NCBI GenBank assembly: GCA_963788015.1
Contig: CAWBEY010000012.1
Location: forward strand, 496,001-560,000
Reading direction: 5' to 3'
Source of the DNA: JBBRHH01 sp963788015
GTDB lineage: Bacteria > Planctomycetota > Phycisphaerae > Tepidisphaerales > Tepidisphaeraceae
DNA: 64,000 nt
Shown: one piece after another, positions 1-9,548 of the stretch
Layout of the letters: each line of letters begins with the position of its first letter
Numbering within the stretch: position 1 is the first letter of the stretch
Notes under the pieces: generated by a model
What the model was told of the DNA's origin: nothing
Database searches by the model: none
What the model saw: the letters and a program-made list of their open reading frames with translations, nothing else
Made by a program: the position numbers and the translations under genes

Positions 1-166
1 TGTCGGGCCGGCCTGGCGAGAAGATCACAAATCGCCGGCGGTAGGGGGAGACTTTCCCGCTCGCGTCGTGCGTGGTGTTCATGTTGGCGACGTTGCCCGC
101 GATGGTGTCCATGCGCGTCCGCTGCGCCATCAAAGCACTGGCCGATATATCTAATGCATCAAACAT
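1..166 (-). CDS. flgC: Flagellar basal-body rod protein FlgC (N-terminal part, cut by window edge)
   Basis: Only the first ~55 codons are present; the gene continues beyond base 1. The reading frame starts at the ATG complementary to 164-166 and gives MFDALDISASALMAQRTRMD followed by a stretch with TIAGNVANMNT. This is the conserved rod-protein N-terminus (the 'S..L.AQR.RMD.IA.N.AN..T' pattern) shared by FlgB, FlgC, FlgF and FlgG. FlgC forms the proximal rod of the flagellar basal body outside the inner membrane. It lies 30 bases downstream of flgB, the usual flgBC order. The signature is clear, but length and C-terminus cannot be judged here. Confidence 0.88.
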   Translation of the reverse strand, partial: MFDALDISASALMAQRTRMDTIAGNVANMNTTHDASGKVSPYRRRFVIFSPGRPD

Positions 167-196
167 GGGTCTGCCGTTCCTTTCCCTTCACGTCCT

Positions 197-598
197 TTAG
201 CTCACCTTTTCCCGCAGCGCCATCTCCATCGTCTGAAACTGCTTTTTCAGAAGCTCGATAGCGAGGTTATGAAACATGGCGTTTTTGGCCATGTCGCTGG
301 CCAATTGCTCCATGGACCGGTTGTTGCCGTCGTGGAACAGGATGTTGCGCGTCGGGTTTTCCACCTCGTTCTGGATGTTGTCGAACTCTGCTTCGCCGGC
401 CGATCCTTGATCGTGCTGCTCGACCCGATCGCGCAGCATGGCCTGAAAGCGTTCCACGGACAAATCCTTCTGGCGGTAATCGGGCGTGCTGACATTCGAG
501 ATATTTTCGAGGATCAGTTTGTGACGCGCGGCCGCGAATTTCACCACCTGCTCCAGCAGCGGCGCGTTGCCTTCCTTGAGCATTCGATCGACAAACAT
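197..598 (-). CDS. flgB: Flagellar basal-body rod protein FlgB
   Basis: 133 residues from the ATG at 598; FlgB proteins are about 110-140 aa. A longer frame reaches 718, but the start at 598 has GGGAG six bases upstream and gives the expected N-terminus. The rod motif LILENISNVSTPDYRQKDL (about residues 28-46) is the typical 'N.AN..TPGY' box, and the C-terminal helix contains NRSMEQLASDMAKNAMFHN, as in FlgB. The protein builds the base of the flagellar rod with FlgC, whose gene follows directly. The 148 bases between this start and the upstream regulator gene may hold the promoter, possibly sigma-54 dependent given the neighbour, but I could not fix a promoter. Confidence 0.9.
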   Translation of the reverse strand: MFVDRMLKEGNAPLLEQVVKFAAARHKLILENISNVSTPDYRQKDLSVERFQAMLRDRVEQHDQGSAGEAEFDNIQNEVENPTRNILFHDGNNRSMEQLASDMAKNAMFHNLAIELLKKQFQTMEMALREKVS

Positions 599-745
599 GA
601 CCAACTCCCAACTTGACCGCCATGCGGCCTTAATCAAATCGTATGCCGGAACCCAAGGCCAATAATCCCTGATAACCAGCACATATGGACTTCCTTCGCG
701 CCTGGCCGGGCTGAGCATGTGCCGATCCTGCGCTACCCGCGCAGA

Positions 746-2119
746 TTACGCGCTCATCTCCTCCACCAGCTCACCTTCCTCGCGCCACTTCTTCAGCTTC
801 ATTCCCAGAGTGCGCACGCCAATTCCCAGCGCGCCGGCCGTCTTGATGCGATGTCCTTTGAACTTTTCGAGGGTGCTGAGAATCACGTCCTTCTCGATTG
901 TCGCGAGGGGCTTGCCCGCGAGCGACGCGTTCATCGATGAAGCGGCCTGTCCAATCTTCAGCCACGGCTCGATGGTGACGGCGCGGACGACGCCCGGCTC
1001 GCTTTCGAGGATGCAGGCGCACTCGATGATGTTTTGCAATTCCCGCACATTGCCCGGCCACGAATATCGCTGCAGCAGCCGCACCGCCTCGGACTCAATG
1101 TGCCGAAACGCGCTCTTCTCACGTTTGGCCACTTGATGGAGAAAATGCCGGCAAAGCTCAGGCATATCATCGAGGCGCTCGCGCAGGGGCGGCAATTCAA
1201 TTGGCACCACGTTCAGCCGGTAATAGAGGTCCTGGCGGAATTTCCCTTCCTGAACGGCCGACTCCAGGTCTCGATTGGTCGTGGCGACCACGCGCACGTC
1301 AACCTGCTGCGTCAGGCTCGAACCAACGCGCTCAAACTGGGACTCCTGGAGCACGCGTAAGAGCTTGGCCTGCAACGATGGGGCGATTTCGCTGATCTCG
1401 TCGAGCAGGAGCGTGCCGCCGTCGGCCAACTCAAATCGCCCGCGCCGCATCCGATCCGCACCCGTGAACGATCCTTTTTCATGGCCAAACAATTCACTCT
1501 CCAACAAGGCTTCGGAGAGGGCTGCACAATTCACGGCCAGCATCGGGCGCTCGTGACGCTCCGACGCCGTGTGGATAATGCGCGCCACCACTTCCTTGCC
1601 CGTGCCGCTTTCGCCGCAGACCAGCACCGTCGCATTGCTCTTGGCAACCAGGTCTATTTTCTTGCGCACCTCATCCATGATTGGGCTGGAGCCGATCAGC
1701 GGGCGCGGCGCGGCCAACTCCGTCATGCTGCGCAGGGCTTGATTTTCTCGCACCAGACGGCTGTGTTCGAGGGTGCGCTCGACCAGCAGCTTGATCTCTT
1801 CGCCATCGAAGGGCTTGGTGATGTAGTCATAAGCGCCAAGCTTCATCGCTTCGACGGCGGTGTTCACCGTGGCGAAGGCGGTCATCAGCACGACAGGCAT
1901 CTCAGGCCGCAGGCGCTTGGATTCGGCCAAGAGTTCCAGGCCCGTCATGCGCGGCATTTTCAGATCACTGACCAGCAGATCGAAGCGCCCATTACCCAGG
2001 CGATTCACGGCCGTCGGGCCATCGCCGGCCGCGACGACGTCGTGCCCTTCGCGCACCAGCGTCGCCGCCAGCGAATCGCGCATCATTTCCTGATCATCCA
2101 CCACAAGAATTCGTGCCAT
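746..2119 (-). CDS. Sigma-54-dependent response regulator (FlgR/FleR-like)
   Basis: 457 residues in the NtrC order: receiver (about 1-120; acidic pair in VVDDQ, phospho-Asp in LVSDLKMPRMTG, Lys in ITKPFDGEE), AAA+ domain (about 140-370; Walker A GESGTGKE, Walker B LLLDEI, sigma-54 contact loop GSFTGA, a conservative variant of GAFTGA) and a short C-terminal Fis-like helix-turn-helix. A frame extends to 2170, but the ATG at 2119 has GAGGTGA just upstream. It sits directly upstream of flgB and downstream of a histidine kinase, so it probably switches on sigma-54 flagellar promoters as FlgR, FleR or FlbD do elsewhere. The flagellar role is inferred from position. Confidence 0.9.
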   Translation of the reverse strand: MARILVVDDQEMMRDSLAATLVREGHDVVAAGDGPTAVNRLGNGRFDLLVSDLKMPRMTGLELLAESKRLRPEMPVVLMTAFATVNTAVEAMKLGAYDYITKPFDGEEIKLLVERTLEHSRLVRENQALRSMTELAAPRPLIGSSPIMDEVRKKIDLVAKSNATVLVCGESGTGKEVVARIIHTASERHERPMLAVNCAALSEALLESELFGHEKGSFTGADRMRRGRFELADGGTLLLDEISEIAPSLQAKLLRVLQESQFERVGSSLTQQVDVRVVATTNRDLESAVQEGKFRQDLYYRLNVVPIELPPLRERLDDMPELCRHFLHQVAKREKSAFRHIESEAVRLLQRYSWPGNVRELQNIIECACILESEPGVVRAVTIEPWLKIGQAASSMNASLAGKPLATIEKDVILSTLEKFKGHRIKTAGALGIGVRTLGMKLKKWREEGELVEEMSA

Positions 2120-2194
2120 GCTCACCTCGCACTGCGTTGAAAATTCGATCCTCCTGAAGCCAAAGGCCACAGGTTTCAGCTCGTCCGGGACGCG

Positions 2195-3086
2195 TCATAT
2201 GCGTATTTCAAATCGCGCTCCTTTGTCTTGCAGGTTCGTCACCACAATCGATCCGTCATGCGCTTCGACAACCCGATGCACGATGGCGAGGCCCAGGCCG
2301 GTGCCAGTGTCTTTGGTTGTAAAGAAGGGGTTGAAGATCCGGTCCATGATCTGAGGCGGAATTCCGGGCCCGGTGTCTTCAAGCACCACATAAAATGGCC
2401 GCCCCTCCATCCCTTCCGGAGGACATCCATATTCAATATGCACTCGACCCCCCTGCTCCATCGCCTCGGCGGCGTTGAGCAGCAGATTCAACAGCGCCTG
2501 CCCAAGCAGGAGCGGATCGGCCCGAACCCAAAGCGTGGCCGGGCCAAGAATTGAAAGCTCAATGTCACGTTGCCTCATGGCCGCCTGCGCAGATCGACTG
2601 CTTCGCTGACAATTAGAGCCAGATCGGCCTGCACCACATTCGCTTTCATTTCGCGCGTGAACTGCAGGACCTGACTCACAAGCGCTTCCAGCCGGCGCAC
2701 GCCGCCCGATATCTTGTGAACAACCTCCAGAGCGCCGGGCGGTCCTGAACATCGCCGGCAAGCAGCGACGCGTACAACTGGATCCCGCCCAGTGGATTGC
2801 GGATCTCATGCGCCATGCCGGCGGCCATCTCGCCCAACGCGGCCAACCTGTTTTTGCGCTCCAGCAGGCGATTTTTCTCGCTGAGCTCCTGACAAAGCGC
2901 CTGCACGGTGCGCTCCAGGCGCTCGTGGGATTGCTGCAGTTTTTCGGTCACCTCGCTGTACGCCAGGATGATCCGGCCCAACTCGTCGATGCGCTTTGAC
3001 TGCGCGAGTTGCGCGGCCTCGTCGGCGGCGGGAAACTCCGTGGAATCCTCGCTCGTCGAAAGAAGTTGTCCGACGGTTGCACTCAT
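2195..3086 (-). CDS. Soluble histidine kinase (FlgS/FleS-like), two frame breaks
   Basis: No membrane segment is seen. After a coiled-coil-like N-terminus comes the H-box MAAGMAHEIRNPLGGIQL (phospho-His), then the N-box LLNLLLNAAEAM, G1 box DTGPGIP, F box FFTT and G2 box GTGLGLAI. The frame slips near 2742 (the correct frame continues VVHKISGGVRRLEALVSQVL) and again near 2577. Restoring both gives one kinase of about 297 aa with all ATPase boxes, so the breaks look like sequence errors rather than two genes. Its ATG overlaps the stop of the FlgN-like gene (ATGA), and it precedes the sigma-54 regulator, which it probably phosphorylates. Confidence 0.82.
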
Positions 3087-3541
3087 TGCGTGAAATCCAT
3101 CGCGGCGGCCTTTTTCCCATAAGCCGCGGCCGCGTAGTTTCGGTTTACTTTCCGGGCGGCCGTCGCCTGCTGTATCGCCTTGCCAAGATTCAGTTTTCGG
3201 GATTGCAGCACGAGAGCGTCATTGCGGTCGGCAGTGGTAATTTCTTCTAAGAGCCGCCGCGTTTCCGCCAGCAGTCCTTCCGCCTTCGCACGCGAGTCCT
3301 CATCAATATCGTGCAGATATTCACTCCACCGCCCCTTGGCGGTCTGCAATGAAACCTCCAGCCGCCCGATCTGGTGGAGCACATCCTGCCGCCGCCCAAG
3401 CACCTCCAGCAGCCCTTCGGTCTGGCACTGCTGCACGTGCTCGTGCTGCAATTCAGCCAGCTTTGCCAGCCGGCGATAGCAGACCACCTGCTCCTCGAGC
3501 GCGGCGATGATCGCATCCTGTTCATTCAAGCGATTGCGCAT
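3083..3541 (-). CDS. FlgN-like flagellar export chaperone (putative)
   Basis: About 152 residues, mostly charged and predicted all-helical, with heptad-like stretches such as LLAETRRLLEEITTADRND. Size, helical character and a C-terminal 'QSRKLNLGKAIQQ' segment resemble FlgN/FliT-type chaperones for hook-associated proteins. The ATG at 3541 is used; a further ATG 18 bases upstream is also in frame. Its TGA overlaps the ATG of the kinase gene, implying translational coupling inside the flagellar operon. The assignment rests on context and general form. I see no diagnostic residue, so a generic flagellar coiled-coil protein is possible. Confidence 0.55.
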   Translation of the reverse strand: MRNRLNEQDAIIAALEEQVVCYRRLAKLAELQHEHVQQCQTEGLLEVLGRRQDVLHQIGRLEVSLQTAKGRWSEYLHDIDEDSRAKAEGLLAETRRLLEEITTADRNDALVLQSRKLNLGKAIQQATAARKVNRNYAAAAYGKKAAAMDFTQ

Positions 3542-3545
3542 AGGT

Positions 3546-5921
3546 TCACCACATTCCAACCTCGCCCGACCACTTCAACCACTTTTCCCAATATTCGCGT
3601 GGCATGACCACATTTCCGTTCTTGAAGGCGTCGGCCGGCATTCGGCGGAGGAGCGTCTTCGCGCGCTCATTGGCCGTCTTGGCTTCATCCATCTTTCCCA
3701 GCGCACAGTTGGCATTCACGATCTGTACATAGGCCGCCAAGGCAGACGGATCGTCGGCGTATCGAAATGCGGCAGCGTCGTACAGCTTGATCGCGTCGGG
3801 ATAGTTGCCCAAATCAAACTCACAATCGGCGCGGTAAAAATGGCTGAGCCGGCAGTAGAGCTTGTCCACATCCGAGGCAGGCGAGGCGGATCGATATTGC
3901 TCAATGGCCTTGTCGTACAACTGGCGGGCTTGCGCAAGCCGGTCTTTCTTGGCTTTCATCGCTTCTGCCATGTTCACCGCCTGTTGGAGGGCATCGGCGT
4001 TTTTGGTGGATGCCAGTTGGCTGCTAATCAGGGCCGCGCTCTTGCGATAGCTGTCGGCCATCAGGAACATCAACTGCGGCATCCGCTCGTCGCGCGGGTA
4101 ACGCTCGGTCAGCTCCTCCAGACGCGCGATGGCCTCCTCATACTTGGATGTGCGGTAATAAAGTTGAGCCAACTCAAGCAGCGCCTCACGGAATTCCTGT
4201 GCCTCGGGCGTAAGCACCGGGCTTTCAAGAGCGTGTTTCAGTACCGTCTCCGCACGCGGATAAAACTCCGGGCCTTTGGCGATAGGCGCCATTGCGAGCG
4301 GCACCGCTGACTTCGATGCCGCCAGACTCTTGGGATAGTAAAACTGATTGCGCTCGAAGGTGGAGATGGCGTTGTCGAACTGCGCGGCCGCCTGATATGC
4401 CTGGCCAAGCTGCAGGAGCGCTTCGGGGGCAAGCGCATCATCAGGCCGCTGGTTTGAAAATACTTCCAGGGCAGCGATCACGCGCGGCAGTTCTCCGCAG
4501 CGATTGTAAAGCTGGATTCCCTTCCACATCGCCTCGCCGTAGCGGGCGTCGTCCTTCAGCGTCATCGCCTTGGAGTAGGTGATGTAGGCGTCGCCGGCCT
4601 TGATGCGAAGATCGCGAACCTGCTCGGCGCGAGTGGCAAGATCGGCCGCCGCCTGTGGCTTGGCGGACCCTTCCTCAACGCCTTGGTTCTCCAACTGATC
4701 CGCCCGCCGATCATAGACCAGCGCCAGCCGCGACCAGAATTCCGCCGAAGGCTCTCCCTCGAGTTCCTGTTCATAGCCCAGCACCTCGATGGCGCCCGGA
4801 TATTGTGCCCTTGTGATGAGTGCGCCGGCGGCCTTGCGGAGCCCAGCCAGTGCTTCCTCTTTGTATTTGATCGGGCCGTCCCCCTTGAGCGCGATCACGC
4901 CCACCACGTCGTGCAGGTCCGTCAGTCCCGCGTCATCTTCACCCAATGCGATGCGGTTAACGCCCCGGCCAAGTCGCGCCAGAGGCGCCAGCTTCGACTC
5001 TGGATGATTGACCAGCACCACGTCGTAGAAGGAATTGGCCGCGGCCGGGTCATCGCGGGCCTCATGGATGCGTCCAAGGTAATAGGCGGCGTTGGCGTCG
5101 AGCGGATGCTGTGTGCGAACCTGATCGCGAGAGGCCCGAAGATATCTCTCCGCCTCTTCGTTTTCGCCAAGCTTGAATGCGCAGTAGCCAAGCCAGTAGT
5201 TGGTAAGCCCCTGCTGCACCGGATCGTTGGCGCCGATCTTCAACGCCTGGTTTAACAGGCTTCGCGCTTCGGAAAAGTTGCCGCGATCAATCAGGACGTG
5301 CGCCATCTCCCCCTGCGCCCAGGCTCGCTCGCTGGGGCTGATCTCCAGATGGCCCAGATAATCTTCCAGGGTCACAGCGGCCGCCGAGCGGTCTTCCTGA
5401 TTAACCTGGATCTCAATGATCCGCTTCTCCATCGCGATGACCTGACTCGAATCAGCGCCATGGCTTCGCGATAATTTTTCACGGCATCAGCGGGGCGGCT
5501 CAGGGCCTGATAGCTTTCGCCCAGCCGCTTATAGATGGCAAAATCACCCTGCGCCTCCCATCGCCAGAGCGACGCGCGTCTGCTCCACGATGTTTTCGTG
5601 ATTTTTAATAAGATTGATCTTCTCGCGAACCTGCGCCAACTGAATGGCCTGCCCGAGCATGAGGTGGATCTGCGCCTCATGCGGCTGGTCAAGCTTTTCG
5701 GTGTTCAGCAGGTGATTGAGCTGATCGACAGCGGCCTTGGGCCGGTCGTGCTTGAGGTGTTCCGCGGCGATCGCGATTTTCTGTTCAATCGAAATGCCCG
5801 GCTTGGGATCGATGAAAAGATAGGCCGCAAAAACAAAGAGTGCGAGAGAAAGCAGAAGCAGGGGCAACTGCCAGAGGTGTTTGATGCTGAGTGTGGTGCG
5901 TCGAGACGCCATGGCATCCAT
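3546..5921 (-). CDS. Membrane-anchored TPR protein in flagellar locus, two frame breaks
   Basis: About 790 residues when two slips are repaired, one near 5570 and one near 5445. The N-terminus has one hydrophobic segment (LPLLLLSLALFVFAAYLFI, about residues 19-37) followed by an entirely helical region of tetratricopeptide repeats, for instance the segments around LLNQALKIG, AERYLRASR, AISTFERNQFYYPKS and AIARLEELTERYPRDERM. The C-terminus is W-rich (EYWEKWLKWSGEVGMW). It is therefore anchored in the inner membrane with a large TPR solenoid, probably outside the cytoplasm. It ends five bases before the FlgN-like gene, so it is probably co-transcribed. A role in flagellar or export assembly is inferred from position only. 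Confidence 0.72.
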
Positions 5922-6040
5922 GCCTTTCCCACGATGGCCCGATCATCCTGACCAGGCAAGCCAGCGTCACTCTAGTGCGCGTATCGTAAAACGCAAGAAG
6001 GAAGTCTGCTGAGATTACATAATTTCAGCACCTCACCCAG

Positions 6041-6059
6041 CAGCGCAGTTTTTGCGCTG
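6041..6059. terminator. Stem-loop between xylA and the TPR gene
   Basis: A 7-bp perfect stem (CAGCGCA / TGCGCTG) with loop GTTTT lies 7-25 bases past the xylA stop codon on the minus strand. There is no clear T-run on either strand, so termination is plausible but weakly supported. Confidence 0.35.
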
Positions 6060-6065
6060 GCCTCT

Positions 6066-7232
6066 TTAGCGCACGCCCATAATCAATTCCATCGTCAACT
6101 GGTCCAGCCGCTCATAGGGCAGCGGCGTTTCGGCCAGCTTGATGCGGTCGAGCGGCTCGGCGAGGAGTTTTTTGGCGGCTTGCTCGCTGAACTTTCGCGT
6201 GAGCCTGGAAAGGGCCGGATCCTGCACGTTGATCTCCTGCAGCAAACCCTGAATCTCCTTGTCGGCATTCCACCGCTGGGCTTTTTCCTGCAGGATCATG
6301 TACGTTCGCATGCACCCGGCCGCGAATGCTTTTACATCCTGATAGTTGCTCTGCCGAAAAGCATGCGCGTCGTATTGGCGCGGCCCGGCATAGTTATAGT
6401 CAAGCAACAGCTTCACCAGGAAAAATGCGTGCTTCAGGTTCACGCAGCCGAAGCGAAAGTCCTGGTCATACCGGCCAAACTCCTGGTCGTTCAGGTCAAT
6501 GTGAAACAGCTTTTTGCATTCCAGAGCGGCGGCTACCTGATGGACGAAATTCAGCCCGGCCATGTGCTCATGCGCCACCTCCGGATTCACGCCGCACATC
6601 TCCGGGTGATCGAGCGTGGGAATGAGCGCCAAATACGAGCCGGTGACCGCGAAATACATATGCCCGCGCGGCTCGTTGGGCTTGGCCTCAAACGCGAACT
6701 TGTAGCCGTAGCCTTTTTGGATGGAGTATTCGCAGAGGAAGTTGATCGCTTCCCGAAAACGTTTTACCGCTTCGACCGGATCCTTGGTGGCATCGCTCTC
6801 CACGCCTTCCCGGCCGCCCCAGAAAACGTAGATCTTCGCCCCGCATTCAGCCCCCAGGTCCATCGCGCGCATGGTTTTCTGAATCGCATAAGCGCGGATG
6901 CGGGCATTGTTGCTGGTGAAGGCGCCGTCCTTGAACACCGCATCACTGAACAGGTTGGTGGTGGCCATCGGGCAGACAAGCCCGTTGTTCTTCATGGCTT
7001 TCTTGAAGTCCCGGACGATGGTGTCGCGCTCCTGCTGCGTCGCGTCGATGGGGACCAGATCGTTATCATGAAAGTTCACGCCATAGGCACCCACCTCGCC
7101 CAGCATGTCGCAGATTTGGACCGGCGTGATGGGCTCGCGCACTGGCCCGCCAAAGGGGTCGCGGCCTATGTTTCCAACCGTCCACAGACCAAAAGTAAAC
7201 TTCAGCTTCGGATCGGGCGCATAATCGGCCAT
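6066..7232 (-). CDS. xylA: Xylose isomerase (short, actinobacterial-type)
   Basis: 388 residues, the length of class I xylose isomerases such as those of Streptomyces and Actinoplanes. The ATG at 7232 (MADYAPDPK) has AGAGGA just upstream and is preferred over an in-frame ATG nine codons earlier. The enzyme interconverts D-xylose and D-xylulose (or glucose and fructose) in a TIM barrel with two divalent metals. Visible active-site blocks are NFHDNDLVP (catalytic His and Asp), VFWGGREG, FEAKPNEPRGHM (Glu and Lys), NPEVAHEHM (Glu, His) and HIDLNDQ, then QYDAH near the end. All key residues are present and the frame is unbroken. No kinase or transporter gene lies beside it, so it appears to be a single-gene unit. 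Confidence 0.95.
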   Translation of the reverse strand: MADYAPDPKLKFTFGLWTVGNIGRDPFGGPVREPITPVQICDMLGEVGAYGVNFHDNDLVPIDATQQERDTIVRDFKKAMKNNGLVCPMATTNLFSDAVFKDGAFTSNNARIRAYAIQKTMRAMDLGAECGAKIYVFWGGREGVESDATKDPVEAVKRFREAINFLCEYSIQKGYGYKFAFEAKPNEPRGHMYFAVTGSYLALIPTLDHPEMCGVNPEVAHEHMAGLNFVHQVAAALECKKLFHIDLNDQEFGRYDQDFRFGCVNLKHAFFLVKLLLDYNYAGPRQYDAHAFRQSNYQDVKAFAAGCMRTYMILQEKAQRWNADKEIQGLLQEINVQDPALSRLTRKFSEQAAKKLLAEPLDRIKLAETPLPYERLDQLTMELIMGVR

Positions 7233-7429
7233 GTGTTCCTCTTTCCTCGGGAAAATCATTCAAGCGTTTTGCAGCGAATTTCGGCGGGAAGTGTCGGCGA
7301 AAGCAGCTTTGAAATCAAGATTGCTCGAGAGCAGATGACGCCCTCCGAACCCAGCGCCACTGTCTCGCCCATTGAACCTCATGCGTATAGAATCACCCGC
7401 AACTGAAAGTAAACCCGAAGAGACACATT

Positions 7430-7659
7430 ATGCCAATCTACGAATACGCCTGCCGCTGCTGTGAGACGAAGTTCGAGAAGCTGATCCGCAGCATGACGGC
7501 CGAAGAAAAAGTGCCTTGTCCTGAATGTGGATCGACCAAGACAACCCGCGCCCTAAGCCTCTTTGCCGTCGGCGCTGAGGCGCCCGGTCTCAGCCCACTG
7601 CCGGTCCGGCCGGGTGCGGCCGGTGCGGCGGTCCCGGGCCTTGTGCCATGGATGACTGA
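7430..7659 (+). CDS. FmdB-family zinc-ribbon protein (frame slip near C-terminus)
   Basis: The N-terminus MPIYEYACRCCETKFEKLIR with a later CPECGS pair is the FmdB/CxxC_CxxC_SSSS regulatory zinc ribbon. The literal frame runs on to 7720 and overlaps the next gene, ending in an atypical sequence. In another frame the bases just before 7659 read CGRCGGPGPCAMDD followed by a stop, the usual Gly/Cys-rich FmdB tail. I therefore place the stop at 7657-7659 with one slip near 7605, leaving an 11-base gap to the LOG gene. About 76 aa. Its biochemical role is not established for the family. Confidence 0.8.
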
Positions 7660-7670
7660 GCAAATTTGCC

Positions 7671-8225
7671 ATGATCAGCGCCGTCACGGTCTATTGCTCA
7701 TCATCCCCGCGCGTGGCTGACGTATACCCCGCCGCCGCCGCAGCGCTGGGCAAGGCGATTGCCCAATCCGGCTGGACTCTCATCTACGGCGGCAACCGCA
7801 TTGGCTCCATGGGCGCGCTGGCGGATGCTGCCCGCGCCGCCGGCGGGCGGGTAGTCGGGATCACGCCTCAAGTGCTGGTTGAAAAAGGAATCGCCGACCA
7901 GTTGTGTGATGAACTGGTGGTTACCGACGGCATGCGCGACCGCAAGGCCGCCATGGAACAGCGCGGCGACGCGTTTATCGCGCTGCCGGGCGGGCTGGGA
8001 ACGTTTGAAGAAATATTTGAAATTATCGTTGGTCGACTGCTTGGATTCCACGCCAAGCCCATCGTCCTCCTGAACATCGCCGGCTATTACGCCCCCCTGC
8101 TGGCGATGATCGAACATGGCATTCAGGAGCAGTTCATCAAGCCGGTAACGCACGACCTCTATTTCGTCACCGACCAGGTCGATTCGGCCGTAGCGTATTT
8201 GCATGCCTGTTCGTCAAACAGTTGA
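7671..8225 (+). CDS. LOG-family protein (TIGR00730-type Rossmann fold)
   Basis: 184 residues with the LOG/'lysine decarboxylase-like' motif PGGLGTFEE (about residues 103-111), preceded by MRDRKAAM and the N-terminal nucleotide-binding stretch LIYGGNRIGSMG. Members cleave nucleoside 5'-monophosphates such as cytokinin riboside 5'-phosphate to base plus ribose 5-phosphate. The Arg and Glu residues of the catalytic motifs are present. It follows the FmdB gene at 11 bases, so the two are probably co-transcribed. It ends four bases from the convergent rho gene. The physiological substrate in bacteria is unclear. Confidence 0.87.
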   Translation: MISAVTVYCSSSPRVADVYPAAAAALGKAIAQSGWTLIYGGNRIGSMGALADAARAAGGRVVGITPQVLVEKGIADQLCDELVVTDGMRDRKAAMEQRGDAFIALPGGLGTFEEIFEIIVGRLLGFHAKPIVLLNIAGYYAPLLAMIEHGIQEQFIKPVTHDLYFVTDQVDSAVAYLHACSSNS

Positions 8226-8228
8226 CCT

Positions 8229-9322
8229 TCACAGCCGCATCGTCGCATAAAGCTCGGCGTTGGTCTTGTGCTTCTTCAAAACGTCCAGCAGCGTCTTCAT
8301 TCCCTGCACCGGGTTCATGTTCACCAGATGGCGGCGAATGTTGCGGGCCGCAGCCAGCTCTTTCTCGTTCAGCAGCTTTTCTTCCTTCCGCGTGCCCGAC
8401 TGCGGGATGTCGATGGCCGGGAATATTCGCTGATTGGAGAGGTTGCGGTCGAGGGTCAGCTCCATGTTGCCGGTCCCCTTGAACTCTTCGAAGATGATCT
8501 GGTCCATCCGGCTGCCGGTGTCGATGAGGCAGGTGGCCATGATGGTCAGCGAGCCTCCGTTCTCAATCTTGCGGGCCGCGCCAAACAGCCGCTTGGGAAT
8601 TTCAAGAGCGCGGTTATCCAGCCCGCCTGACATGGTGCGCCCGCCCGAAGGCCCGCCCACGTTGAATGCCCGGCCAACGCGCGTGAGCGAGTCCAGCAGC
8701 ACCACGACATCCGCTCCAAACTCCACCTTGCGCTTGCAGCGTTCGATGACGAGCTGCGCAAGGTCGAGGTGTTTTTCGATGGTGTTGTCATTGGAGGAGG
8801 CATACACCGTCCCGGGGACATTGCGCTTCATGTCCGTCACTTCTTCCGGCCGCTCATCGATCAGCAGCAGCACCAGTTCCACATTCGGATAGTTGGCGTG
8901 AATGCCGCGCGCGATGTTCTGCATCAGGATGGTTTTGCCCGTGCGCGGCGGGGCAACGATCAGGCCGCGCTGCCCAAAGCCGATGGGCGTGAGGATGTCG
9001 ATCACGCGCGTCGTGAGCTCGGCCGGATCATGCTCAAGCTTCAGCACAGGCTGCGGGTCGAGGCGGTCGAGTCATAGAGGGAGATGCGCTCGATGTATTC
9101 GCCGGGCGATCTGCCTTCGATGCTGGCCACCCTTCCCAGCGCCCGGCCGCGCTGCTCGCCTTTGATCATCAGGCCCGGGCGCAGGCGCAGTTCGCGTATG
9201 GTTTTGTTCGGAACGACGATACCGCCGCGCAAGGGCCGAAGCGGATGAAGCGGGTCGCGCAAAGCGCCGTCGCGGCGCTCGTCGGTAAGTTGGAGGATTC
9301 CCTCGAGATCGTTGTGGTTCAT
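8229..9322 (-). CDS. rho: Transcription termination factor Rho (one frame break)
   Basis: About 365 residues after repair of one slip near 9065, where the frame should continue as LDPQPVLKLEHDP. Order: short N-terminal RNA-binding part (GGIVVPNKTIRELRLRPGLM), then the RecA-like ATPase with Walker A APPRTGKT, Walker B VVVLLDSLTRVGRAFN and the C-terminal GMKTLLDVLKKHKTNAEL. The chosen ATG at 9322 (MNHNDLEG) lacks a strong ribosome site, and the frame is open further upstream, so the start is the least certain part. It lacks the long N-terminal insertions of some high-GC Rho proteins. An essential-type gene carrying a frame break argues for sequence error. Confidence 0.9.
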
Positions 9323-9548
9323 GCTGTGACGAAACTTCGGGCGGCGCACGGGTGCGTCGATGCAGTCCGGGCGTCCCCATGTGTTGGAACTGAAACGTTT
9401 ATGGGAGGACTGGCCGACTCGATGTGGTGGACCAGGTCTCACGGTACCCGCCAGTGCTATCGCCCGACGTGCGGCAGGGGGTGCGGCCCCGGGCAAGCCA
9501 CTGTAGAATACCCACAATCATACAACACCAGACCCCGGAGATCAAAAC

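Noticed and set aside
2195..3086. Histidine kinase split into two separate proteins
   Set aside because: A third frame fills the gap exactly with DHp-domain sequence, so one kinase with two slips is simpler.
6180..7406. 408-codon plus-strand frame
   Set aside because: Shadow of xylA; no protein-like features.
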